From Alphaproteobacteria bacterium (GTDB taxonomy: Bacteria > Pseudomonadota > Alphaproteobacteria > MPNO01 > UBA2964), in contig WHUE01000039.1 of NCBI GenBank assembly GCA_009377375.1, positions 1-38,127 of the forward strand: DNA of 38,127 nt. Reading direction: 5' to 3'. This document shows positions 1 to 8,623 of the stretch, piece by piece (position 1 is the stretch's first letter; the number at the start of each line of letters is the position of its first letter). A program made the position numbers and the translations under genes. The notes beneath the pieces are model-generated. The model saw nothing but the letters and a program-made list of their open reading frames with translations. It was not told where the DNA came from and ran no database searches.

Positions 1-1078
1 TGGCCCATTGGATGAAATCGGCGACGATCAGGAAGTAGCCGGGGAATCCCATCTCGATGATGACCCGGAGCTCGAATTCCAGGCGGTCCCAGTACGGCCG
101 CACTTCGTCGCCGGAAACTTCCAGTATTTCCAGCCGTTTGCGTAGCCCTTCTTCAGCTTCTGCGCGAAGCTGATCGGCTTCGGTCCGCTCGCCCTCCGTC
201 GGGAATGCCGGCAGGATCTCGGGTCGGCGTTCGGGCATGAAGGCGCAGCGGCGGGCGATCGTCAGCGTGTTGTCGACCGCTTCGGGCAAGTCGGCGAACA
301 GCTTCCGCATCTCCGCCGGGCTTCTGAAGCCGTGCTGCGGCGTCAGGCGCCGGCGCTTTTCGTCAGCGATATGCGCGCCCTCGGCAATGCACAGCAGCGC
401 GTCATGCGCCTCGTACATCTTCTCGTCGACGAAATAGCAGTCGTTGGTCGCGACCAGCGGCAGATCGCGGGCGTAGGCGAGATCGATCAGATCGCCCTCG
501 ATCCGCTCCTCCACGCTGAGTCCGTGGCGCATCAGTTCGACATAGAGACGTCCGGGAAAGGCCTCCTCCAGCCGCCCGAGCATCGCCTCGGCGGCCTCCA
601 TCTGGCCGTCGGCCAGCATGGCGCCCACCGCACCCTCCGGCCCACCGGTCAGCGCGATCAGCCCGGCGGAATACGCCTCGACGTCCTCGACAGCGACATG
701 CGGCCGCGCGCCGGGCTCCGTTTCCAAATAGGCCTTGCTGACCAGCATGAGCAGGTTGCGGTAGCCGGCCTCGTCCTGCACCAGCAGGACAAGCTGGTCG
801 AGCCGCTTGCGCACGCCTTCGGGCGTGGCCGCCCCGACACCGGTTTCCGAGCCGGGCCGGGCGACGTAGAGCTGGCATCCGATCAGCGGCTGCACGCCTT
901 CCCTGGCGGCGGCCATGGCGAATTCCAGCGCGCCGAACAGGTTGCCGGTGTCCGTGACCGCCACTGCCGGCATGGCGTGTTCGCGGCACAGCGCGATCAG
1001 CTGGGGAATCTTGATCGCCCCTTCCGACAGCGAATAGGCGGAATGCACCCGAAGATGGACGAAGTCAGCATAGGGCAT
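1..1078 (-). CDS. dnaE: DNA polymerase III alpha subunit, N-terminal part (cut by window edge)
   Basis: This is the catalytic subunit of the replicative DNA polymerase; 359 complete N-terminal codons of a protein usually near 1150 residues are visible. The start reads MPYADFVHLRVHSAYSLSEG, the typical opening of the PHP domain in alphaproteobacterial DnaE, followed by a VAVTDTGNLFG segment. The visible part covers the PHP domain and the beginning of the polymerase region. The ATG at 1078 is chosen because an in-frame TGA lies 6 bases upstream (1085-1087). No strong Shine-Dalgarno is seen. The gene lies downstream of lolD and a PPOX flavoprotein gene in the same direction, as in the usual proS-lolC/E-lolD-dnaE order. 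The 179-base gap upstream suggests it may have its own promoter, but I could not pick one with confidence. Confidence 0.95.
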   Translation of the reverse strand, partial: MPYADFVHLRVHSAYSLSEGAIKIPQLIALCREHAMPAVAVTDTGNLFGALEFAMAAAREGVQPLIGCQLYVARPGSETGVGAATPEGVRKRLDQLVLLVQDEAGYRNLLMLVSKAYLETEPGARPHVAVEDVEAYSAGLIALTGGPEGAVGAMLADGQMEAAEAMLGRLEEAFPGRLYVELMRHGLSVEERIEGDLIDLAYARDLPLVATNDCYFVDEKMYEAHDALLCIAEGAHIADEKRRRLTPQHGFRSPAEMRKLFADLPEAVDNTLTIARRCAFMPERRPEILPAFPTEGERTEADQLRAEAEEGLRKRLEILEVSGDEVRPYWDRLEFELRVIIEMGFPGYFLIVADFIQWA

Positions 1079-1257
1079 GGCGCATCATTCCACATACCCA
1101 CGATCGGGTCATGAAGAACAAACGGGGAATACGCTAGATAACCGAATCGGCGGATTCCCTACCCACAGGATATTGTGGAAGGGGTCTCTTAACCGCTTGA
1201 ATCTCAAGGCCGATTCGGGAGTAAGAACGAATCACCAACATCGAAACGGAGACCGGG

Positions 1258-1869
1258 CTACCAGAGACTCTGCCGCGCCCGTTCCGGCCATGCCGCGTCG
1301 TAGGTCTCTCCGCCGACCCGGCCGTCGCTGAGCGCGGCGAGTATTTCGCCGGCGCTCGGCAGGCTGCCGGGAAGAGCCTGGCTGTCCGGGTCCCAAAGCG
1401 CCGACCGGACGATGGCACGCGCGCACTGGAAATAGACCACCTCGACCGTCAGCACGACGACCGACCGCGGCGCCTTCCCGTCCACCGCGAAGCTCTCCAG
1501 CAGGTCCGGGCGGGTCTCGACATGGGCCCGGCCGTTCACCCGCAGCGTATTGCCGCAGCCGGGAATCAGGAACAGCAGCGCCGCCCGCGGGTCGCGCACG
1601 ATGTTGCGCAAGGAATCGATGCGGTTGTTGCCGTGGCGGTCGGGCATCATCAGCGTCCGCTCGTCCGTCACCCGCACGAAGCCGGGCCGGTCGCCGCGGG
1701 GCGAACAGTCCAGCCCCTCCGGCCCCGACGTGGCGAGCACCGCGAACGGCGCGGCGTCGACATAGGCCCGGTAATGCGGCGTGATCCGGTCGACTTCCTT
1801 GACGGTGGAGGATTCGCCGGCCCGCCCGTACAGGGCTTCCAGTTCGCTGACACTGCTAACGATGCTCAT
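1258..1869 (-). CDS. PPOX-type FMN flavoprotein (pyridoxamine 5'-phosphate oxidase family, MSMEG_1061-like)
   Basis: A 203-residue cytoplasmic protein with the split-barrel FMN-binding fold of the pyridoxamine-phosphate-oxidase superfamily. The segments SPRGDRPGFVRV, MMPDRHGNNRIDSLRNI and LIPGCGNTLRVNGRA match the MSMEG_1061 / DR2398 type of putative FMN-dependent oxidoreductases. Substrate and reaction are unknown, and it is not expected to be the vitamin B6 enzyme PdxH itself. The ATG at 1869 is preferred because AGGAG lies 7 bases upstream; the frame stays open further up (to 1941), but that extension is basic and unlike the family. It follows lolD by 77 bases in the same direction, so it may be co-transcribed with the Lol genes, although the function gives no obvious link. 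Family call is solid, function open. Confidence 0.85.
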   Translation of the reverse strand: MSIVSSVSELEALYGRAGESSTVKEVDRITPHYRAYVDAAPFAVLATSGPEGLDCSPRGDRPGFVRVTDERTLMMPDRHGNNRIDSLRNIVRDPRAALLFLIPGCGNTLRVNGRAHVETRPDLLESFAVDGKAPRSVVVLTVEVVYFQCARAIVRSALWDPDSQALPGSLPSAGEILAALSDGRVGGETYDAAWPERARQSLW

Positions 1870-1946
1870 GCGGCACTCCTGACGAACGGCGCGCGGAGGC
1901 GCTATTACGACGCCGCCATGACGCGCGCGTGACAGTTTCATCTCCC

Positions 1947-2630
1947 CTATCCTTCCACCAGCACCCCGTCCTTCAGGGTGAGCCGGCGGTCCATGCGCGC
2001 GGCCAGTTCCGGGTTGTGCGTGGCGACCAGCGCCGCCAGTCCCGCGCCGCGCACCGCCTTCATCAGCATGTCGAACACGGCGGCAGCCGTGCCGGGGTCG
2101 AGATTGCCCGTCGGCTCGTCGGCCAGCAGCACCCTCGGCCGGTTGGCCAGCGCGCGGGCGATGGCGACGCGCTGCTGCTCGCCGCCGGAAAGCTGCGCCG
2201 GGCGGTGGTCGAGCCGCGCGCCCAGCCCGACCTCGGTCAGGACTTCCGTCGCCCGAACCGCCGCGTCCTTGCGATCCGTCCCCGCGATCATCTGCGGCAG
2301 GATCACGTTTTCCAGCGCGGAAAACTCCGGAAGCAGGTGGTGGAACTGGTAGACGAAGCCGAGATAGGCTCGCCGCAGCTCGGTCCGCCGGGCGTCGGGC
2401 GCCGCGGCACAGTCCTCCCCGGCCAGGACCACCGTGCCGGAATCAGCGTTTTCCAGCAGCCCGGCGATATGGAGCAGCGTCGACTTGCCGGCACCCGACG
2501 GCGCGACGAGCGCGACCGTCTCGCCGGCGTTGAGCGCCATGCTGGCGCCCCGCAACACCTCGATCCGCGTGGTCCCCGACCCGAAGCCGCGCTGGATGGC
2601 GCTGAGCGCAAGCGCCGGCGCATCACTCAT
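1947..2630 (-). CDS. lolD: Lipoprotein-releasing system ATP-binding protein LolD
   Basis: ATPase of the Lol ABC transporter that releases outer-membrane lipoproteins from the inner membrane to the periplasmic carrier LolA. The 227-residue protein has a Walker A loop APSGAGKST (43-51, with alanine in place of the usual first glycine), a Q-loop near Q95, the signature LSGGEQQ (147-153), Walker B VLLADEP (167-173) followed by TGNLD, and an ATHNPE switch histidine. [16 protein letters not shown] is typical of LolD. The ATG at 2630 overlaps the end of the permease gene by 8 bases, implying translational coupling. An upstream in-frame start at 2666 would run deeper into the permease gene and adds residues foreign to the family. 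Confidence 0.95.
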   Translation of the reverse strand: MSDAPALALSAIQRGFGSGTTRIEVLRGASMALNAGETVALVAPSGAGKSTLLHIAGLLENADSGTVVLAGEDCAAAPDARRTELRRAYLGFVYQFHHLLPEFSALENVILPQMIAGTDRKDAAVRATEVLTEVGLGARLDHRPAQLSGGEQQRVAIARALANRPRVLLADEPTGNLDPGTAAAVFDMLMKAVRGAGLAALVATHNPELAARMDRRLTLKDGVLVEG

Positions 2631-3873
2631 AGCGCAGCGCCTCCACGGGATCGAGCCGGGCCGCACGCCAGGCGGGATACAGCGTCGCCAGCAGCGACAG
2701 GGCGAGCGCCATGGCGACGACCGAAACCACCTCCAGCGGGTCCACCTTTGCCGGAAGCTGCGACAGGAAATAGATCTCTGCCGAGAACAGCTCGGTTCCC
2801 GTCAGTTTCTGCAGCCAGCCGCGGATCGTCTCGATATTGAGCGAGAAGGCGAGCCCGAGGATGAAGCCGGCGAAGGTGCCGACCACGCCGATGGACGCCC
2901 CCGCCAGCAGGAAAATGCGAAGGACCGCGCCCCGGCTGGCACCCATGGTGCGCAGGATGGCGATGTCCCGCCCCTTGTCCTTCACCATCATGATCATGCC
3001 GGAAATGATATTGAACGCCGCCACCAGGATGATCAGCGTCAGGATCAGGAACATCACGTTGCGTTCCACCTTGATCGCATTGAAGAAGCTGGCGTTGGAC
3101 TGCTGCCAGTCCACGATGCGGACGGGGCGCGAGGCGGCCTTCGCGATGCCCTGCCGGGCGGCGTCGATGCCGTCGGGATCGGTCAGCATGACCTCCAGGT
3201 TCGTCACAGCGCCGTCGCCGGTGCGGAAGAAGCTCTGCGCCGCATCCAGCGGCACGAACAGGAAGCCGTTGTCGTATTCGTACATCCCGACCTCGAACAG
3301 CGCCTTGACGCGGAAGGTCTTGGTTCGTGGTACGGAGCCGAACGCGGTCGCCCGGCTCTGGGGGGAGATCAGCGTCAGCGGGTCGCCCGGCCGGACGCCG
3401 ATGCGCTGGGCGAAGCGCGTTCCGATCAGGACGTCGGGCCCGTCGCCGAATCCGTCCAGCGTGCCGGCCCGGACTGCGCCGCCGAGCGCCGGATGCATGC
3501 GCAGATCGGCCGGCCTCAGCCCCCGCACCAGCGCGCCGCTGGCGCTGCCCCGCGCCGTCGCCATCACCTGCCCCTCGACCACGGGCGTCACGCGTTTCAC
3601 GTCGCGCAGCTTGCGCAGGGACTCCGCCAGCGAGTCGAAGTCGGTGAGTTTCTCGCCCGGCAGGGCGTAGACGCCGAGATGCCCGTTCAGCCCGAGGATC
3701 CGGCCGAGCAGCTCGGCGCGGAATCCGTTCATCACCGCCATGACGATGATCAGCGTGGCGACGCCGAGCGCGATGCCGGCCAGGGAAAACCCGACGATCA
3801 CCGAGATGAATCCCTCGCGGCGGCGGGCGCGCAGATAGCGCATCGCCACCATCCGCTCGAAGGGAGAAAACAT
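2623..3873 (-). CDS. lolC: Lipoprotein-releasing ABC transporter permease (LolC/LolE family)
   Basis: Membrane permease of the Lol lipoprotein release system, 416 residues, the normal size for the family. It has one N-terminal membrane helix (about residues 23-50), a large periplasmic domain, and three C-terminal helices ([20 protein letters not shown], then [20 protein letters not shown], then a final helix before [15 protein letters not shown]), the FtsX-like layout. Alphaproteobacteria usually have a single LolC/E-type gene here, so the choice between the names lolC and lolE is arbitrary. The ATG at 3873 shares one base with the proS stop (TGATG), a tight coupling. The gene lies between proS and lolD, the standard order in this class. 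A longer frame upstream lies inside proS and is rejected. Confidence 0.93.
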   Translation of the reverse strand: MFSPFERMVAMRYLRARRREGFISVIVGFSLAGIALGVATLIIVMAVMNGFRAELLGRILGLNGHLGVYALPGEKLTDFDSLAESLRKLRDVKRVTPVVEGQVMATARGSASGALVRGLRPADLRMHPALGGAVRAGTLDGFGDGPDVLIGTRFAQRIGVRPGDPLTLISPQSRATAFGSVPRTKTFRVKALFEVGMYEYDNGFLFVPLDAAQSFFRTGDGAVTNLEVMLTDPDGIDAARQGIAKAASRPVRIVDWQQSNASFFNAIKVERNVMFLILTLIILVAAFNIISGMIMMVKDKGRDIAILRTMGASRGAVLRIFLLAGASIGVVGTFAGFILGLAFSLNIETIRGWLQKLTGTELFSAEIYFLSQLPAKVDPLEVVSVVAMALALSLLATLYPAWRAARLDPVEALRYE

Positions 3874-5192
3874 CAGCCGCCGCCGGTCAGCCAGCCGAGC
3901 GCGGCGTCGACGGAAAGCTCGTCCCGCTCGCCCGTCGCGCGGCGCTTGAGCTCCACCACGCCGGACTTGATGCCGCGCGGTCCGACGATGAGCTGCCACG
4001 GCAGGCCGATCAGGTCCATGCTGGCGAATTTCGCCCCTGCCCGCTCGTCGCGGTCGTCATAAAGCACGTCCAAGCCGGCAGCGCGAAGCTTGCCGTACAG
4101 GTCGTTGCAGGCGGTGTCGCACTCCGCATCCCCGGCGCGCAGATTGATCAGCCCGACATCGAACGGGGCCACGCTGTCCGGCCAGATTATTCCGCTCTCG
4201 TCATGCGACGCCTCGATGATTCCGCCGACGAGCCGCGAGACGCCTATGCCGTAGGATCCCATCTCGACCGGTATCTCCTCGCCGCTCGGCCCGGCGACGA
4301 CGGCGTTCATCGCCTTCGAGTACTTGGTGCCGAAATAGAAGATATGGCCGACCTCGATGCCCCGCGCGCTGACCAGAGCATCGCCCAGCCGGGCCGCCTC
4401 CGCCGCGTCGTGCATCTCGTCCGTCGCGGCGTAAAGCCCCGTCCACTTGTCGAAAACGGGCTGGAGATCGGCGTCGTAGTCCACGTCCTCGCCCAAGGGG
4501 TCGAACGACAGGAAATCGCGGTGGCAGAACACCTCGCTTTCGCCCGTCTCGGCCAGGATGATGAACTCGTGGCTCAGGTCGCCGCCGATCGGACCGGTGT
4601 CGGCACGCATCGGGATCGCCTTCAGCCCCATCCGCGCGAAGGTGCGCAGATAGGCGACGAACATGCGGTTATAGGCGCGCCGTGCGCCGTCGTAATCGAT
4701 GTCGAAGGAATAGCTGTCCTTCATCAGGAACTCGCGCCCGCGCATCACGCCGAAGCGCGGGCGGACCTCGTCGCGGAACTTCCACTGGATGTGGTAGAGC
4801 AGCCGCGGCAGCTCCCGGTAGCTGCGCACGGAATCGCGGAAGATCGCGGTGATCAGCTCCTCGTTGGTCGGCCCGTACAGCATGTCGCGGTCATGCCGGT
4901 CGGTGATGCGCAGCATCTCCTTGCCGTAATCCTCATAGCGTCCGCTCTCTCGCCACAGATCCGCCGACTGGATGGTCGGCATCAGCAATTCCTGCGCGCC
5001 GGCGGCGTCCTGCTCCTCGCGGACGATCTGCTCGATCTTCTTCAGCACGCGGAAGCCCAGCGGCAGCCACGAATAGATGCCCGCGCTCGCCTGCCGGATC
5101 ATCCCGGCACGCAGCATCAGGCGGTGCGAGACGATCTGCGCCTCGGCCGGGTGTTCCTTCAAGGTCGGCAGGAAATAGCCGGAAAGCTTCAT
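3873..5192 (-). CDS. proS: Proline--tRNA ligase, short alphaproteobacterial form
   Basis: Class II aminoacyl-tRNA synthetase that charges tRNA-Pro with proline in the cytoplasm. At 439 residues it is the short type that lacks the large editing insertion found in the E. coli enzyme; this form is typical of Alphaproteobacteria. Visible motifs are YGPTNEE (107-112), motif 2 [17 protein letters not shown] (139-155), and motif 3 around [12 protein letters not shown]. The HGTP anticodon-binding domain follows from about residue 345. The ATG at 5192 has AAAGGG upstream (minus-strand 5203-5198) with a 5-base spacer. It is the first gene of a proS-lolC/E-lolD unit with one-base and eight-base overlaps. 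A GC-rich hairpin touches the ribosome-binding site and is listed separately. Confidence 0.96.
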   Translation of the reverse strand: MKLSGYFLPTLKEHPAEAQIVSHRLMLRAGMIRQASAGIYSWLPLGFRVLKKIEQIVREEQDAAGAQELLMPTIQSADLWRESGRYEDYGKEMLRITDRHDRDMLYGPTNEELITAIFRDSVRSYRELPRLLYHIQWKFRDEVRPRFGVMRGREFLMKDSYSFDIDYDGARRAYNRMFVAYLRTFARMGLKAIPMRADTGPIGGDLSHEFIILAETGESEVFCHRDFLSFDPLGEDVDYDADLQPVFDKWTGLYAATDEMHDAAEAARLGDALVSARGIEVGHIFYFGTKYSKAMNAVVAGPSGEEIPVEMGSYGIGVSRLVGGIIEASHDESGIIWPDSVAPFDVGLINLRAGDAECDTACNDLYGKLRAAGLDVLYDDRDERAGAKFASMDLIGLPWQLIVGPRGIKSGVVELKRRATGERDELSVDAALGWLTGGG

Positions 5193-5203
5193 TGCAACCC
5201 TTT

Positions 5204-5225
5204 CGCGCGCCCGCCCCGGCGCGCG
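5204..5225 (-). promoter_or_regulatory. GC-rich hairpin abutting the proS ribosome-binding site
   Basis: On the minus strand CGCGCGCC pairs perfectly with GGCGCGCG (8 bp, 6-base loop). The 3' foot of the stem ends at the base next to the AAAGGG Shine-Dalgarno of proS. There is no U-tract, so it is not a terminator. It may influence ribosome access. The repeat could also be a by-product of very high local GC. Confidence 0.45.
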
Positions 5226-5252
5226 CAGGCGCGCCCGGCCGAAGGCGGGCAG

Positions 5253-5281
5253 ACTTTAGGCAAACCGATGTGGCAAGTAAA
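5253..5281 (-). promoter_or_regulatory. Possible sigma-70 promoter of proS
   Basis: Minus-strand hexamers TTTACT (5281-5276) and TAAAGT (5258-5253) are separated by 17 bases; each matches 4 of 6 consensus positions. The site lies in the 101-base gap between the monooxygenase gene and proS and would give a leader of about 55 bases that includes the hairpin at 5204-5225. Confidence 0.35.
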
Positions 5282-5293
5282 TGGCGGGCCGCG

Positions 5294-6916
5294 TCAGCCT
5301 GTTGCGCCCCGCACCACCTCCAGCACAGCATCCGGATCGTCCGGCGCCGCATCGCCCCGCCATGCTACATGGCCGTCGGGACGGACCAGCACCAGCCGCC
5401 GCTCGTACAGCGCCGCGAGATCGGGATCGCCGATGCTCACGGTCTCGAACGGCACGCTTCGCGCCTGCGCGGCGGCCTCGAGCCCGGCGCCTTCGCCAGC
5501 CCCTCCGTCGAAGGCCAGCAGCACGAAGCCGCGCCCGAACAGGTCGAGCGTGGACCTGCCCTCCGCGATCCAGCCGTGCGGCGCGCGGGCGCCGGGGCGG
5601 GTGGTGGGGGTGTAGCGCATGGAATCCTCGGCGGGCGGCGGCGAGCCGTCGGGCCAGACAACCGGGGAGCTTTCATAGCAATAGCCCAGTGCAATGCCGT
5701 CGGAGATGAACTGCCGGCTGCGCCGCTCCAGGATTTCCGCGCCAAGCGCGGCTCGCGCGGCCTTCCCTTCCGGCGTCGCGTCCTCGATCAGCGGCACGAG
5801 GTCGGGGTTGTAGACCTCCTCGTTCGCCTCCGTAGCGACACGGACATTGCGCTGCGCCACCGGGCGGCGTTCCGCCGGGTAGGATTGCAGCAGCCGGTCC
5901 CCGCCCCAGCCCTCGACCAGCGCCGCGAGCTTCCAGCCGAGATCGACCGCATCGCCCATGCCGGTGTTCATGCCGAACCCGCCGGCCGGTGAATGCTGGT
6001 GCACGGCATCTCCCGCCAGCAGAACCGGGCCGTCGGCCCAGCGGTCGGCGACGATGCTGCGGCACGTCCACGGCAGGGCGGAGACGACCTCGTACGGCAC
6101 CTTGGGACCGATGGCCCGGCGCACCACCGCGTCCACGTCGATGTTCCCCGCCGTGATCTCGTGGTCGACGTTGCGGACTCCCAGGCGCCACAGGGAATTC
6201 CCGTCCAGCTCGATCAGCGCCCCCTGGCTGCCATCGGCATAGGTGAGCATGTAGAACGCGGCCTGCCCCTTGTCGGTCCAGCGCCAGAGCTCGTCCACGC
6301 GGATGAAAATGTTGAGGTTGTAGGACAGCACCGGACGCCCTTCCCAGAGCACGCCCAGCGCCTTCGGCACCGCGCTGCGCCCGCCGCAGCACGAGACCAG
6401 GTAGCGCGCCCTGACTCGGCGGACAGCCCCCGATTTCAGGTCGGTCAGCGTGGCGATCACGCCATCCTCGGCGCGCTCGAACGAGTCGAACCGCGTCTCG
6501 TAGGCGAGGGTGACGCTGTCGAACTGCCCCGCCCGGTCGCGCAGGACCGGGTCGAACCAGAGCTGGTTGCAGCGCTGCGGCCGTTCCGGCGTGGTGGGCA
6601 GCGGCCCGCGGCCGCCGTGGGTCGGCCGCTCGATGCGCGCGAGCTCGTATCCCTGCAATCCGGTAATGTAGAGAATGGTCGCCGGAAATTCCGGCGGCGC
6701 CCCTGCGTCGCGCACCGTGTCGGCGATGCCCCAGCGGCGGCAGAACTCCATCGTGCGGGAATTGATCGCATTGGCACGGGGATGGAAAATCGTGCCGTCG
6801 GACTGCTCGACCAGCAGGCAGTCGACGCCCCTCCATCCGAGATCGATGGCCAGGCCGAGACCGACCGGCCCCCCGCCCACGATCAGGACGGGAACCTCTT
6901 CCATGTCTGAGACCAT
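5294..6916 (-). CDS. FAD-dependent class A aromatic-type monooxygenase (PheA/TfdB family)
   Basis: A 540-residue flavoprotein of the FAD_binding_3 family (phenol- and chlorophenol-hydroxylase-like), expected to insert one oxygen atom into an aromatic or related ring using NAD(P)H. It has the Rossmann loop GGGPVGLGLA (14-23), the GD motif in VLLAGDAVHQHSPAGGFGMN (about 299-317), and a C-terminal thioredoxin-like domain ending LVRPDGHVAWRG. An oddity: the central DG-type motif reads SCCGGRS (175-181), so the conserved aspartate is a cysteine (C177) and a conserved downstream arginine is a proline (P184). MVSDMEEV at 6916 or MEEV at 6904 are both possible starts, and neither has a clear Shine-Dalgarno. 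It follows a TctC-type binding-protein gene by 18 bases and is probably co-transcribed. Substrate unknown. Confidence 0.85.
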   Translation of the reverse strand: MVSDMEEVPVLIVGGGPVGLGLAIDLGWRGVDCLLVEQSDGTIFHPRANAINSRTMEFCRRWGIADTVRDAGAPPEFPATILYITGLQGYELARIERPTHGGRGPLPTTPERPQRCNQLWFDPVLRDRAGQFDSVTLAYETRFDSFERAEDGVIATLTDLKSGAVRRVRARYLVSCCGGRSAVPKALGVLWEGRPVLSYNLNIFIRVDELWRWTDKGQAAFYMLTYADGSQGALIELDGNSLWRLGVRNVDHEITAGNIDVDAVVRRAIGPKVPYEVVSALPWTCRSIVADRWADGPVLLAGDAVHQHSPAGGFGMNTGMGDAVDLGWKLAALVEGWGGDRLLQSYPAERRPVAQRNVRVATEANEEVYNPDLVPLIEDATPEGKAARAALGAEILERRSRQFISDGIALGYCYESSPVVWPDGSPPPAEDSMRYTPTTRPGARAPHGWIAEGRSTLDLFGRGFVLLAFDGGAGEGAGLEAAAQARSVPFETVSIGDPDLAALYERRLVLVRPDGHVAWRGDAAPDDPDAVLEVVRGATG

Positions 6917-6934
6917 GATGAACGATGCAGCCGG

Positions 6935-7966
6935 CTAGTTCAGGCTCAGGATGGATTTCAGCCGCGCCACCGTGACCGGCAGCGTCTCCATCATCTCGTT
7001 CTTCCGCTGCTCCTGCTCCTGCCAGGATACCGGCCGCAGTTCGAGGCCGCGCTTCTCGGCGTCGGCCTTGAACGCGGGATCGCTCATGGTCTTGCCGAAC
7101 GCGGTCCGCAGCGCCGCAAGCCGCGCGGCGGGAATGTCCCCCCAGGCGATCCAGGCCCGCCCATGGACCGACGAGCCGGCGAGCAGGCGGATCAGCGCCA
7201 CATCGTTCGGCTCCGTGACCAGTTCGGCCAGCGCCGGCACGTCCGGCAGGTCCGGCTCCCGCTCCATCGCGACGGTCAGAAGGTTCACGATCATCCCGTT
7301 CTCGATCCAGGCCTTCTTGGTGCTGGTGATCGACTGCCACGAGGTCGCCCGGCCATGCACCTCGCCGCGCTCCATGGCGAGATGCATGCCGTTGATGCCG
7401 GCATAGCCGGTGACGACACGGAACTTCGTCCCCAGGACCTCGTTGAGCACGATCGGGATCATGTAGGGCTGGGCCGACTTGCCGCTGGCGCCCATCAGCA
7501 CTTCCTTCTGTCTGGCATCCTCCAGCGACCTGATGCCGCTGGCCTTCATCACCGTGACCGTGGTGCGGGTGACATCGGCTCCGCCAAGGTAATGCGCCTT
7601 CGCCGGATCGTACTTGACCGCCTTCACGCCGATACGGGCGCTGAAGACCAGATCCTGCAGCGGTACGCCGAGAAAGGTGCCGTCATCGCGGGTCGCGTTG
7701 AACAGGTAGTTCATCGCCTTGTTGCCGCCGGCGCCCGGCATGTACTGGATGATGATGGTGGGATCGCCCGGCAGGTGCCTCTTGATATGCGCGGTGATGA
7801 GTTGCGCATAGACCCCGTGGGCGCCGCCGGCACTACCCGCGCTGACGACGGTGACGGTCTTGCCCTTGTAGAACCCGGCGACCGCGTCGGCCTGCGCCAT
7901 CGCAGTCCCGGAGGCGGCCGCCGCGGCCAATGCGGCGGCGAATGCCGATACAGCACGAAGGCGCAT
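6935..7966 (-). CDS. Tripartite tricarboxylate transporter-type periplasmic binding protein (TctC/Bug family)
   Basis: A 343-residue secreted solute-binding protein. A signal peptide ends at about AMA-QAD (cleavage near residue 24). The mature part shows family features: FYKGKTVTVVSAGSAGG near the start, YMPGAGGNKAMNYLFN, then VLMGASGKSAQP and VVTGYAGINGMHLAMERGEV. These proteins usually bind organic or aromatic acids and deliver them to TctA/TctB membrane partners. No tctA or tctB is present in this window, so this is an orphan binding protein, which is common in the family. The gene is immediately upstream of the FAD monooxygenase and in the same direction, suggesting that its ligand might be that enzyme's substrate or a relative (inference). 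The ligand cannot be told from the sequence. Confidence 0.88.
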   Translation of the reverse strand: MRLRAVSAFAAALAAAAASGTAMAQADAVAGFYKGKTVTVVSAGSAGGAHGVYAQLITAHIKRHLPGDPTIIIQYMPGAGGNKAMNYLFNATRDDGTFLGVPLQDLVFSARIGVKAVKYDPAKAHYLGGADVTRTTVTVMKASGIRSLEDARQKEVLMGASGKSAQPYMIPIVLNEVLGTKFRVVTGYAGINGMHLAMERGEVHGRATSWQSITSTKKAWIENGMIVNLLTVAMEREPDLPDVPALAELVTEPNDVALIRLLAGSSVHGRAWIAWGDIPAARLAALRTAFGKTMSDPAFKADAEKRGLELRPVSWQEQEQRKNEMMETLPVTVARLKSILSLN

Positions 7967-8092
7967 CGCGGTATCCTTCCCTGTCTCATGATGCCTTGGG
8001 CCGCCTTGGGCCCAGCTGACAGCATGATGCGACCGCCCAGTCGCGGGATCAAGGAATCGGCGGTCGATTTCGAAGGGCTGCGGCGGAACGTC

Positions 8093-8512
8093 CTATCGGA
8101 CGGCGGGAACCTGCTGCTGGCAGAGCTGCGACAGGCGGTAGGCCTCGTCATCCTGCAAGGGCTGGCCGTTGAAATAGGCGCGCCCGTCGCGGACGGTTAC
8201 GGTGCCGACGGTGAAGTTCTGGGTCTGGTACTGGGCCGGATCGGGCGGCAAACCCAGCTTTTCATGCAGATCGACGGTGATTGGAATATTGAATTCCGTT
8301 GGCGTCTCGATTTGCACCCCGCCGCCGAGCGTCGCCGGCACGACCGTGTTTCCGTGGACGTCGACGCCGGGTTTATAGGCGACATCCGAATCGGGGGTAT
8401 GGACCGCAAGCTGCGCGCAGGTCTCCGCCGTCACCGTCACCGTTTGCGCCGCGGCGGAGTAAATGATTGAAATGGCGAGTATAAAACACGCCGTGGTGAT
8501 GAAGCTGCGCAT
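8093..8512 (-). CDS. Secreted protein of unknown function
   Basis: A 139-residue protein I do not assign to a characterised family. It starts with a clear signal peptide (MRSFITTACFILAISIIYSA, cleavage likely after AAA22). The mature part has two cysteines, C32 near the front and C131 near the end, which could form a disulfide in the periplasm. The middle, rich in V, T and G (YKPGVDVHGNTVVPATLGGG, then FNIPITVDL), suggests beta structure. It is an ordinary high-GC gene, divergent from the purine permease with 111 bases between start codons, so the two may share a control region. The 126-base gap downstream, before the TctC-type gene, shows nothing recognisable. Confidence 0.7.
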   Translation of the reverse strand: MRSFITTACFILAISIIYSAAAQTVTVTAETCAQLAVHTPDSDVAYKPGVDVHGNTVVPATLGGGVQIETPTEFNIPITVDLHEKLGLPPDPAQYQTQNFTVGTVTVRDGRAYFNGQPLQDDEAYRLSQLCQQQVPAVR

Positions 8513-8573
8513 GGGTGCAACCTGCGCCCGACGGCGTTAAAAAACCGCTAAACGACCCGTGTTCCATGCAAAA

Positions 8574-8618
8574 ATCCCCGACTACGCTCGCCGATGCGGG
8601 CGAACAAAAATCGGGGGT
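8574..8618 (+). promoter_or_regulatory. Candidate riboswitch (NMT1 / xanthine-I-like) over the permease ribosome-binding site
   Basis: The transcript can form an outer stem of 8 pairs (8574-8581 with 8611-8618, one G-U), an asymmetric internal loop (CTACGC on the 5' side, ACAAAAA on the 3' side), and an inner stem of 5 pairs (8588-8592 with 8599-8603) with a 6-base loop. The 3' side of the outer stem contains the GGGGG Shine-Dalgarno, about 6 bases before the ATG at 8624. A competing fold pairs CCGAT (8591-8595) with ATCGG (8610-8614). The two-stem layout with a conserved-looking internal loop, placed on the start of a purine permease gene, fits the NMT1 motif, known as a xanthine/uric-acid riboswitch. 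The match is from memory of the architecture, not from an alignment. Confidence 0.5.
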
Positions 8619-8623
8619 GTTGC

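Noticed and set aside
1079-1257. Possible promoter or DnaA-box cluster upstream of dnaE
   Set aside because: A short CCACA/TGTGG inverted repeat and AT-richer patches are present, but no hexamer pair with proper spacing and no DnaA box close to TTATCCACA.
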